NCBI GenBank assembly: GCA_033297075.1
Contig: MU858058.1
Coordinates: 124,001-188,000, forward strand
Direction of reading: 5' to 3'
DNA length: 64,000 nt
Source: Rhypophila decipiens
Taxonomy: Eukaryota; Ascomycota; Sordariomycetes; Sordariales; Naviculisporaceae
In this document: one piece after another, positions 38,779 through 50,084 of the stretch
Layout: each line of letters begins with the position of its first letter
Numbering within the stretch: the stretch's first letter is position 1
Program-made: the position numbers and the translations under genes
The notes under the pieces: generated by a model
The model's input: only the letters and a program-made list of their open reading frames with translations
Told to the model about the DNA's origin: nothing
Database searches by the model: none

Positions 38779-39250
38779 TTGGGTGCTTCAGAGGAGGTGC
38801 CACACAACCCGACCTACCCCCCCCTTGCTAGCTTACTTGGCGCAATATCAGGCGACCTACCTATAACTAAGTAACTAATATAAGAATAAGATTAGTAATA
38901 CTATTATATAAATACATAATATTTTCATTAGAAGAATATTATAATTTTAAAAGAAATTTTAGCTTTAATTTTATAAAGATCGAATTAAGATTGAATTAAG
39001 ATTGAATCATGATTCAATTAAGATCGAATTAAGATTCAATATTAATTTGAATAAAAGCTTAGTTTTACTTTAAACTATAAATATAAATATTTTCTAGGGT
39101 TAGGGTTAGGGTTAGGGTTATATTCTTATATCTATTGTAAAATCTGATGTTTTTATTTAGTAGTTAATAGGTCGGCTGAGATACCGCCAAGTAAGCTAGC
39201 AAGGGGGGGATAGGTTAGGTTGTCTGGGACCTCCTTCAGAGGCACCCCAG
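38779..39250. mobile_element. TIR element (MITE-like) with AT-rich core and telomere-repeat tract
   Basis: Roughly 80-100-bp inverted repeats lie at about 38779-38880 and 39150-39250. The central part (a C run followed by TTGCTAGCTTACTTGGCG) is identical. The outer and inner parts show scattered, mostly C/T differences. The core is strongly AT-rich and carries an exact palindrome (ATTGAATCATGATTCAAT) with repeated AATTAAGATTGAAT-like units, plus a (TTAGGG)n tract at 39095-39120. There is no coding capacity. The exact ends and target duplication are not clear. The C/T bias would fit RIP-like decay, although the C runs survive. Confidence 0.75.
39095..39120. repeat. Interstitial telomere-type repeat (TTAGGG)n
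   Basis: Four complete TAGGGT units plus TA with no mismatch, embedded in AT-rich DNA inside the TIR element. TTAGGG is the telomere repeat of filamentous ascomycetes. The tract is internal here, with genes on both sides. Confidence 0.9.
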
Positions 39251-40097
39251 TGCGAATTGGAAAATCAGGAGCTCCACCTGCTCAGCGTTTATTGAAAATT
39301 CACAGTCGAGACTCTCAAACTCGAAGCCTCGACTCCACTGCGAGCAAAGACATGTGAAGATAACATAATCACAAACAGCAGAAATCCTCCTAATAAGATA
39401 AGCCGCCATCAAGATAGCAACTGGAATCGTCGAAACATGCAAAAACAAGAGCATTCTCTAACTCCTCTGCTCTCAGCCCTGTAAAAGCCTTACTGTGTCT
39501 GCACTGTGCAGTATTGCCCCCCTCTGGTTGGCCGGGGAAAATTTCTTAAAAACATGTGAGCTGCAAGCGTTTGGGTTCCCCGCAGCGTTGAAATGTTTCT
39601 GCTTAACCTGCTTTCAGCCCGCGTGGCACCGCAGTAAATGTTGCCCCAAAAATCCAGGCCTCGCACTAGCGCCCTGCGTCGTAACAGCTCCCGCATCCCG
39701 CATATGTTTACCTTGGCTCGCAGTCTTGTGGATGTAGGAAAGAGCCCTGTTCATGCAAGTGCTTCTCTGTCACTTCTCCCTGTTGGCCAATGTTGGGTGA
39801 TACGTAAACTAGCTCATCTGATCTCTAGATATTGATCAATATCGGTAGGGGGTTCGGCTACCACACACCTTCTGCCGCCATTCTGGTGTGAGCTTCCGTC
39901 AGGTCGTTGTTTGGAGCCGGGTATTGAACCCCCCTCTTTCCCGGGGGACTCGAGTCCCTTTCCCCGGCGAAGCCTCAACCAGGACCCTGTTTTCCCAAGA
40001 CAGTATGCCAAACTTTTTGTCGAGAGGATTCGCCAAGACCAGAGATCCAACGCTGTTGCGAAGCCAGACAAGCCGCTGCACCAGAAGTCGGGTCTGG
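39251..40097. other. Spacer between TIR element and PSF1 3' end
   Basis: No gene recognised. The part 39880-40000 has a C/G-run-rich patch resembling a tRNA T-arm only superficially. It includes the PSF1 3' UTR. Confidence 0.5.
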
Positions 40098-40872
40098 TCA
40101 ACCCAACTTCTGAAGGTATCCTTGGGCTATCAGCCGCTCAACATCGCCCTGCCGTACGAAGAATTGACTGTTCTTGGTCAAGTTTATGGCGCTGTGCGTA
40201 TTGGTTAATCTCAGATGACACAAGACGGAACTACCCGCTCACCGGTCGTAATGGATGGTGGCGGCTTCTACTTACCCGTACTCTGTCTGGATCTCCCCCG
40301 CATCCTTGAGCACCCGGACATCGATGAACAAGTCTTTGGGGGGTTCCAGGCTGCCCGTCAGGTCGATGTCCGTCCAATGTCCTTTGAAGGCAGCCAAGAG
40401 GTCTCCGTACTGCCGTACGTAGTCTTCTTCCTGTGGGCTCAGACTGCTTGATCCGCTCTCACCACCCGTTTGCTGGGCTGACAGGTCCAGGACATCGTGA
40501 CCGCTCCAGACTAGGTCTTCCAGCTTGTCTGTCCTTGTCCGGTGATAAGCTAGAAGGCATCGCTTGTTTCTCCGCATCGACAAGTGGTTGACAAGCAGTG
40601 TGCATGCTGTCGCCGGGTCTGTGGACGGGTCAAATGAGCCCTGGACTTTGAGGAAAGGCTCCAGTAAGTTCGTGGCATCCTTGTGCAAATCTCGGACTTC
40701 TTTGGCCACTGATCGGACAAGCTCAGTCTGATATGGCGGCAGATGGGTGAGGTTCTGAGTCCTTTTGGCATGCTGGACCTGTGGAGCTTGTTAGCATCGA
40801 GGGGTCTGGACAAACAATAACAGTGCAGATGATGCCCACCAGCTTAAGGCCCGCATCTCCGTACATAGGCAT
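40098..40872 (-). CDS. PSF1: Psf1, GINS complex subunit
   Basis: Three exons, 40872-40840, 40778-40276 and 40191-40098, give 209 residues, the normal length. Exon 1 (MPMYGDAGLKL) joins VQHAKRTQNL in phase 0. The motif RNKRCLLAYHRTRTDKLEDL and the helical A-domain are diagnostic, and the C-terminal B-domain INLTKNSQFFVRQGDVERLI ends QGYLQKLG. I start at the first in-frame ATG, which has A at -3; the family more often starts at the second Met (40866), so two residues are uncertain. Known role: GINS (Sld5-Psf1-Psf2-Psf3) joins Cdc45 and Mcm2-7 to form the CMG replicative helicase; the Psf1 B-domain is needed for chromatin binding. HSP78 lies head to head 1.26 kb away. Confidence 0.96.
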
Positions 40873-42131
40873 CTTGAACCTTTCCCTTTCTTTGGGTCGT
40901 TCTAGATGGACATGGGCTGCAGACAAAGAATGAGATTTGATGGCTGCTCTGATTGTGACACGTTGAGTTGATATTTCGCGTCTCGAAGGTTTGAGGATGT
41001 CAGAACCTCGCAACTGCCCAATGTAGTCGGGAATGGAAGCTGATTGGCCGAAATTTAAGGCGAAACGTTGGCGCTTGCTTCAGCTTCCAAGCCCCCAACG
41101 GCGCGTCAAGAGCTGGCGATGTGGGGTAAACAATTCGGGCACAAAATGCACTGACAATCACAGATTGCACAAGGGTGGGTTGTGAGATTGACATTTTGAA
41201 ACCCAGGACAATTCATCGAGATATTGGAGCAGCTCTATATTACTGATCAGGACCTCGAGAGCAGATGGAGATATTTAAATGTTTGAATCAAATTTACTAC
41301 ATAGAGAGTCTAGCCTATCACACATTTGATGCCCTGATCCATCTTCCGCATTTCACGAGCCCTCTTGAAGCCATCACCACAACCACCTCTCGACGGTAGT
41401 CCATCCACTAATTCCCTCCAGTTAGCTTGAAGTCCAGACAACATGTTGAAGTTTCAAGGTAATAAATGGGATGGTATGGGTTCAGAAACGCATTGAATGC
41501 TGGGTTTTGTCGTCCTTTGCAGGTCTTGAGGCTGCTCGGTAACACGGACCAAAAATGATCATCATGGAGAGGAAAAGGCAAGATGAACCAAAGGTTGAAA
41601 ATGTAATGAAAACTTACAGAAATGTCCAAAAAAAAGGAGTTTCAGTATAAAGGATACTTGGACCAGGTCGGTGCCCCCCTATTGGGACTCAGACCGGCGT
41701 GTCATCATATTGTGATGGATATCCAGGAAATATCAACGGAGGAAGAGGTTCGAAAACAAAGCAAAATTTTTATACCGGGTTCAAGGTAAGTGCACAGACC
41801 AGTACCAGAGGTTAGACCCACAGTTCGTTACGATAAGATACAGAATGTGGGGCTACGGAAGCTGTCCCGTGGCTGGCAGGGGGAGGCCTGGATTCATGCC
41901 GAAACGGGCGGGATAGTGCCACTGGAAGCTTCGAGCATCAGGTCAGAGCTCCTCTGGTAGCTGTGAGAAGGTGCACGAATAGCTGCATTCGCATGATTTA
42001 ATAGTGACCGCAGTGCTCTCTCTCACACTGTGCAATTCTTCCCATGGAATTCGAAAAGGTTTCGGACCTCACGCTGTAGAGTGGTTCACCTGCTGCTATT
42101 ATACCACGAACAAACGTAATAATACCCAAAA
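40873..42131. other. Divergent promoter region PSF1/HSP78
   Basis: 1.26 kb between two divergently transcribed genes. No gene recognised. I did not find a well-formed heat-shock element close to HSP78, only isolated GAA/TTC pieces near 42030-42055. Confidence 0.55.
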
Positions 42132-44540
42132 ATGCAAGCAAGACGACAACTCATTAGCTCGACAAAACGAATAGCGGCATGTTCAAGAACGCCGCTCAAT
42201 ACATTATCTCGTCCCCGCCAGCTTCCCCGGACGCTCGTGGGAAGCAAATCACCGGGATTTTCAGGCCTTCATGATGTCCTTCGGCCACTGGCAACGACGA
42301 CAGTCCGAACATACTCCAATGGCCGACCACATCCGCCGGGGGGAACCCATCGCATGAACATGGGTGGCGAAGAGGAGAAGCCAGCCTTGGAACAGTACGG
42401 TATCGACTTGACCGCCAGGGCGAGAGATGGGAAGCTCGACCCAGTCATTGGGAGATCTTCAGAGATCCAGCGGACGATCCAGATCTTGTCCCGGAGAACG
42501 AAAAACAACCCCGTGTTGATCGGAAACGCCGGTGTGGGAAAGACAGCAATCTTGGAAGGTCTCGCTCAGGAGATTGTAAAAGGTGCTGTTCCGGAGAGTA
42601 TCCAGAACAAGAGAGTGATTTCCTTGGATCTAGGGTCGCTGATTGCCGGCGCCAAGTTTCGCGGAGACTTCGAGGAACGGTTAAAGAAGGTTCTCAAGGA
42701 GGTTGAGGAAGCCAATGGAGAAGTCATACTCTTCATTGACGAACTTCATACTCTTCTGGGTCTAGGAAAAGCGGAGGGTTCCATTGACGCCTCGAATTTG
42801 CTCAAGCCGGCACTTTCACGAGGCGAGCTACAATGCTGTGGTGCCACGACTCTTGCCGAATATCGCCAAATCGAAAAGGACGTAGCACTCGCTCGTCGAT
42901 TCCAACCCATCATTGTCGGAGAGCCCACGGTTGAAGACACCATCAGCATTCTGCGCGGCATCAAAGAGAAATACGAGGTACACCACGGTGTCCGCATCAC
43001 CGACGGAGCTCTTGTTGCCGCCGCAGCCTATTCCAATCGTTACATTACCGACAGATTCCTTCCTGACAAGGCTATCGATCTGATGGACGAGGCTGCTAGT
43101 TCGTTACGGCTGCAGCAAGAGAGCAAACCGGACGATATACAGCGCCTGGACCAGAAGATCATGACGATCCAGATCGAACTCGAAAGCTTACGAAAAGAAA
43201 AGGACGTCGCCAGTGTTGAGCGCCGAGAGAAGCTCGAGTCAGACCTGAAGAAGTACGAGGAGGAATGCAGAACACTGACGGAGAAATGGGAGAAGGAGAA
43301 GTCGGAGATCGACTCGATCAAGAAAGTCCAGGAAGATCTCGACAAAGCCCGTATCGAGTTGGAACAGGCCCAAAGAGTTGGCAACTTCGGCAAGGCTTCT
43401 GAACTGAGGTTCGGCGTCATCCCGAACCTGGAGAAGAAGCTACCAAAAGAGGGCGAGAACGCGGAGAACAAAGGAACGCTGATCCATGACTCTGTCACTG
43501 CCGACGATATCGCGAACGTCGTCTCTCGTATCACTGGAATTCCCATCTCCAAGCTGACGAGCGGCCACACCGAGAGACTGATCCACATGGAAGACATCTT
43601 GAGAGAATCTGTCCGCGGCCAAGATGAAGCCCTCAAGGCTGTCGCTGACGCCGTGAGAATGCAAAGAGCCGGGCTGAGCGGCGAGAACCGGCCGCTTGCG
43701 TCGTTCTTCTTCCTCGGCCCCACCGGCGTGGGAAAGACAGAACTCTGCAAGAAGCTCGCCAATTTCCTGTTTGCAACCGAGTCGGCTGTTGTCCGCTTCG
43801 ACATGAGTGAGTTCCAAGAGAAGCACACAATCTCGCGCCTCATCGGTGCTCCATCGGGCTACGTAGGATACGAAGACGCTGGCCAGCTGACCGAGGCTGT
43901 GCGTCGGAAGCCCTATGCCGTTCTCCTTTTCGACGAGTTCGAGAAGGCCCATCGCGACATCTCGGCGTTGCTCCTGCAGGTCTTGGACGAGGGATACCTC
44001 ACCGATGCCCAAGGCCACAAGGTAGACTTCAAGAACACCATCATTGTCCTGACCTCGAACCTGGGAGCAGAGATTCTCGTCGGCGCAGACCCGATACACC
44101 CCTATAAGGAGACCGCCGACGGAGACATCCATCCCGAGGTCAAGGACGCTGTGATGAACGTCGTCTCGTCGCAGTACCCGCCCGAGTTCCTCAACAGAAT
44201 CGACTCATTCATCATCTTCAAGCGTCTGTCTCTTGTAGCACTGAGAGATATCGTCGACATTCGCCTGAAGGAGCTCCAGGAGCGCCTCAACGACCGCCGC
44301 ATAACGCTCTCCGTCCCTGACGATGTCCGGCAATGGCTCGCGGAGCGGGGCTACGATCCCAAGTTCGGTGCTCGCCCTCTCAACAGGCTGATCACGACGC
44401 AGATCGCCAACGGCCTGGCAGACAAGATCATTCGCGGAGAGATCAAGACGGGTGATGTAGCCGTGGCCGAGATCAACGAAGCCAAGGACGGCTTGAACGT
44501 CTATGCGAAACCACACGAAGGCGCGGCGGAAAAGAAGTGA
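42132..44540 (+). CDS. HSP78: Hsp78, mitochondrial ClpB-type AAA+ disaggregase
   Basis: A single uninterrupted exon of 802 residues. Residues ~1-75 are Arg/Ser/Thr-rich without acidic residues, a mitochondrial presequence. The bacterial ClpB N-domain is absent, as expected for Hsp78. The first AAA+ module has Walker A GNAGVGKT (131-138) and Walker B LFIDELH. A coiled-coil middle domain (~345-440, Glu/Lys/Arg-rich) follows. The second module has Walker A GPTGVGKT (~529-536), Walker [11 protein letters not shown] and the sensor/arginine region [15 protein letters not shown]. Known role: with mtHsp70 it dissolves and refolds aggregated matrix proteins after heat stress. The lack of introns matches many heat-inducible genes, though this is only suggestive. 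Confidence 0.97.
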   Translation: MQARRQLISSTKRIAACSRTPLNTLSRPRQLPRTLVGSKSPGFSGLHDVLRPLATTTVRTYSNGRPHPPGGTHRMNMGGEEEKPALEQYGIDLTARARDGKLDPVIGRSSEIQRTIQILSRRTKNNPVLIGNAGVGKTAILEGLAQEIVKGAVPESIQNKRVISLDLGSLIAGAKFRGDFEERLKKVLKEVEEANGEVILFIDELHTLLGLGKAEGSIDASNLLKPALSRGELQCCGATTLAEYRQIEKDVALARRFQPIIVGEPTVEDTISILRGIKEKYEVHHGVRITDGALVAAAAYSNRYITDRFLPDKAIDLMDEAASSLRLQQESKPDDIQRLDQKIMTIQIELESLRKEKDVASVERREKLESDLKKYEEECRTLTEKWEKEKSEIDSIKKVQEDLDKARIELEQAQRVGNFGKASELRFGVIPNLEKKLPKEGENAENKGTLIHDSVTADDIANVVSRITGIPISKLTSGHTERLIHMEDILRESVRGQDEALKAVADAVRMQRAGLSGENRPLASFFFLGPTGVGKTELCKKLANFLFATESAVVRFDMSEFQEKHTISRLIGAPSGYVGYEDAGQLTEAVRRKPYAVLLFDEFEKAHRDISALLLQVLDEGYLTDAQGHKVDFKNTIIVLTSNLGAEILVGADPIHPYKETADGDIHPEVKDAVMNVVSSQYPPEFLNRIDSFIIFKRLSLVALRDIVDIRLKELQERLNDRRITLSVPDDVRQWLAERGYDPKFGARPLNRLITTQIANGLADKIIRGEIKTGDVAVAEINEAKDGLNVYAKPHEGAAEKK

Positions 44541-46717
44541 GAATGGTGATTTAACTCTGTAAAATATGTATCGTCTTCTCTTTCTCAAACCCCATTCCCT
44601 GGCGTTATTATTTTCTTTTTTTTCCTTTGTCCTTGATGTATATTCTATGACCATTCAATATGTCTTGTATTTGTTATCCAGGAGAGTCCTCACTCTTTCT
44701 CATTTATCGAATGCTGGACTTTGATAACGGTTGAAGAAGCCCCAGTTTTGGAGGAAGAAACAGGGTGATGAGTTACAGTCTCACATATAGGTAGATCTCT
44801 ACCCGAGGAGAATTTGTATTTAGCTGTATATTATTCAAAAATTTCAACAACCTTTGTGTTTGAAAGAACCGTGTTTGTCACCATTGGCCCATTCTCACGT
44901 CAAGTGGCAGCCTATTTCTTAAAGCCATGGCATCACGAACGACTGACCCGTAAACAAAAAGAAGAGGCACAAGAACCAGATACAATGGGCAAGCCGCTGT
45001 CAAAGCCTTGTGGCGTAGCTACCGAATAATAATCAGTCTATTGTTTGTTGCCTACCTTGACCATCATAGATAGCAACAGGCAACGGCCCTAGTAACCAAA
45101 CACAACCAAGTCCCTTAGCTACTTAACTACTCGCAATGACCTAGGTAAGAGCAAGACCAGCTCACGCTCCCGTAGCAACAAACATCTTGACACACTGTCC
45201 TCTATTCAATGCCGAACAAAAGCACCAAGACTTGGTCTACCTCTTGGCAACACCCAGAGAGAACAAAGAACCCATTCGCCAGAACAACAAAGCAACAGTC
45301 CACACGGCCAAGACTCCAGCAATGAGATAAATGGCTGAATAGGTAGCTTAATGAATAACTGTTGCCTCGGCTCCCAGTAAATATCTCTCAGGCCAGTGTA
45401 GTACACCTACTTGGGCATCCATCTTATCATACTAAACCCTCGAAAAGTAAAGCGTCACACGTAGGTAATTAAACCTTCCGTGGCTGGCTGGCCAGGTACT
45501 AACGGACCGATCAGCAAAAGGAAAAACTGTCTCGACTTTTGTCGTTATTATAATACTGCAGGTTATAGATACTTTTAGATACCGAAAACAAACTCTTGCT
45601 TACTTACTTGCTCGTCTTTTGCTAGGTTTAGATGTTTGGACGTATTAGTGTGAATACTCGTGAGTAAAAAGAAAAAAAAAGATATCACTCGATACCTTTT
45701 CGTAGTCACCAACCCGTTTCGAAAGGATGACCTTTCCAAACGCTAGAGCTTTCCGGATTTCCCTTTAGATCCGCCCTCCTAGTTCTAGTGGCCAAGCCGC
45801 CCCCAGCTGAGCTATACCGACTTGTCGGATGTTTCAGAGGGGGGGTCTTACGCTTTGGTTGGGAGAGGACTCGATCGAAGGGCTTATATGTTGCCCAGTT
45901 CTTCCGTCTCCCATCACCAAGTGGGGAGGTGACGTCTGGCAACCAGGTGTGAGAGATGGGACGAGCCGAGTGGCTTGCTGACCAAGTAGCAAACGTACCA
46001 GAGACAACAACACATCAAACGGCAGGCAGTGGTAATGGTGGAAAGGAAAAAAGAATAAGTCGTAAAACTAAGATCGAAATACCAACTTGATGTAATTAAG
46101 CAGAAATCGTCATCCCCCTCCTCCCTGTGAATACTCTCTCTCCCTCCTTATCCATACCCGTCCATCATGGTCTCGTCCCTCTTCGGACAAGTCATTCATG
46201 TTTGCTTGAAGCCAAGACTTTCCATTTGCTCTTGTATTCGTTGATGTGTTCGCCCTTGAGCAAGTTTTGACTGTCCCATAAACCCGTCCCTAAATCCAGC
46301 GTCCAAGAAGCCCATCCTGCAACCCCCCAAGAAAGACGCCCGCGCACAAGGGTAAAAACCAAGACAATACGTAACGAACAGGCGTGAAAAGCAAGAATTT
46401 ATGGATAGGCCCCATCTTCTCCCGGTGATGTATCAAACTGTACAAGGTCCCACCCCATGCGCGCCGGTGTCTTCCCTGAGTGGAAAAAGCGATCAAACTC
46501 CTGAAGGGTGCCAGCCTGCTCGTCCTCAGCCCCTCTTCCATCGATCATAGGCGAGATGTCACGATGTAGATGTCAAACCAAAGGGGGATGCGATGTTTGG
46601 CGAAATATCGATTGTGCTAGAGGAATACGTAATGTCTGACAAAAGTACAACCGAATCAAATGCTTGACCGAGGAAGAGATGGAGACCAATTTCAGGAGGA
46701 AAAGCGAACGCCTTCGT
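44541..46717. other. Convergent spacer HSP78/ARF1
   Basis: 2.2 kb between the 3' ends of HSP78 and ARF1. No gene recognised. Several CCTAGGTA/TACCTAGG-like motifs occur, and a tRNA-like patch near 45780-45830 does not fold into a full tRNA. Confidence 0.5.
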
Positions 46718-48648
<1,931 letters not shown>

Positions 48649-49398
48649 ATGTTTCTTTTATCAGCAGCCAAATTGCTACTGTCGGCCAGCCTTTTGGGCG
48701 CCGCAGTAGCACACAACATCCAGCTCCCAGCCCATGGCCGCGAATGTTTCCACGAGAACTTGCACCGTGATGACAAGATGACGGTGACGTTCCAGGTCGG
48801 CGATCGTGAATTTGGCGGCGCCGGAAACTTGGACATTGATTTCTGGGTAAGGAGCTCTCCCAACAAGACGCAAGTATGCCTACGTGGTGAACAGCACTAA
48901 TCAGACATAACCATATCTATAGATCCAGAACCCTGTTGGCCAATACGAGGCCTTTGAAAAGTCAGTATCCAACGGCGATTTCTCCTTCGAGGCCAAGCAC
49001 GACGGCAAATACCTATACTGCTTCGGCAACGAGCACTGGGGTGCCTCCTCCAAGGAGGTGTCGTTCAACGTCCACGGCGTCGTCTACGTCTCGGAGGCCG
49101 ATGCGCCGCAAGACCCTCTCGAGGCCGAGGTGCGCAAGCTGTCAGAGATGTTGGAGATGGTCAAGGACGAGCAGAGCTACATTGTCGTTCGCGAGAGGAC
49201 CCACCGCAACACTGCCGAGAGCACCAACAGCCGTGTCAAGTGGTGGAATCTGTTTGTCATTGGTGTCGTTTTGGGCGAAAGCATCTTTCAGGTTTGGTGG
49301 CTGCGCAGGTTCTTTGAGGTATGTCTATGAATATTTGAGTGTCAGATGGAAGCGGCGATAACTAACAAAATACTATGTAGGTCAAGCGGGTCGTCTAA
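48649..49398 (+). CDS. EMP24: Emp24, p24-beta family cargo receptor
   Basis: Three exons, 48649-48846, 48923-49318 and 49381-49398, give 203 residues; the last exon is only 18 nt. Residues 1-21 are a signal peptide ending AAVA. The GOLD domain follows, with Cys33 and Cys93 (RECFHE, YLYCFGNE) and the p24-beta sequence VSFNVHGVVYV. A coiled coil precedes one transmembrane helix (NLFVIGVVLGESIFQVWWL). The cytosolic tail is RRFFEVKRVV: the FF pair binds COPII and COPI coats, and the terminal valines act in ER export. The tail's last five residues come from the final microexon. Known role: forms p24 hetero-oligomers that collect GPI-anchored and other cargo into ER vesicles and take part in COPI budding. 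Confidence 0.93.
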
Positions 49399-50084
49399 GC
49401 CCTCGTTGACAGGAATCAGCAGCCTGTTTGTTTACTTTGCAATACCTGAATGACTTTGGGGAGGGGGTAATGACTGTCCATATTTGGCGCTGGATGGGTA
49501 GTGGTGATGACAGGGCATGGATTTAACACGATATCATTTATTTACAAAATGGCGCGGTTTTCATTGAGCGTTAGACGATTTTAGCATGTAAAAGTTTACC
49601 ATTGTAATAACACGGAGCGTGCTGCTGGTCATCGCAACAGTTTCCAAAGACCCACCTTCGGCAGAGGTATCACACATTGGTCCTGACATCATTTACTCGA
49701 GCTTACCTGGTAGTTGAAGTAGGAAGGAGGCAAGGAGGGTCACAGGACCTTGCAAATCAGTTGACTTCAAGTTCGGAAGCCTTTCGGCGCACTCCGATAC
49801 ACAAGGCATATCACGACATGAAGTTGAGTTGAATACGGAATACCATGAACACTTCTGTTATTCTTGTCCAGTCATCTGGACCTCAATCTAACACCATAAT
49901 CATACTAACACGCTCGCTTTCCATCATTCCATCATCTACGCATGTAGAGGTACAAAACCAACACCAGATTAACGCCTTGACCCAGATTGTACCCAAAGAG
50001 GCCAAACTCTCTAAACACTGAAACAAGCAAAGACAAAGAAAAAAAGAAAGAAAAAAAGAAAGAAAAAAAGAAAGAAAAAAATAA
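49399..50084. other. Convergent 3' spacer EMP24/DUF3405 gene
   Basis: No gene recognised. It includes both 3' UTRs and, at 50035-50082, a purine tract of 12-bp GAAAGAAAAAAA repeats next to the stop codon of the minus-strand gene. Confidence 0.6.
50035..50082. repeat. Purine-rich tandem repeat in 3' UTR
   Basis: About four copies of a 12-bp GAAAGAAAAAAA unit lie immediately downstream (in gene direction) of the DUF3405 stop codon. In the mRNA this would be a long pyrimidine tract. Confidence 0.85.

Noticed and set aside
39910..39975. T-arm-like GGGTTCAATACCC on the minus strand with an apparent CGA anticodon loop upstream
   Set aside because: The spacing and stems do not give a cloverleaf; the G/C runs make spurious pairing easy.
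42001..42070. Possible heat-shock element upstream of HSP78
   Set aside because: GAA and TTC pieces are present but not in the 5-bp alternating spacing required for HSF binding.
43040..44132. Long minus-strand open frames opposite HSP78
   Set aside because: Antisense shadows of a highly conserved single-exon gene.
45775..45840. tRNA-like sequence on the minus strand (GTATAGCTCAGCTGG resembles a D-arm)
   Set aside because: No matching acceptor stem, anticodon arm or GTTCRANNC T-arm could be completed.
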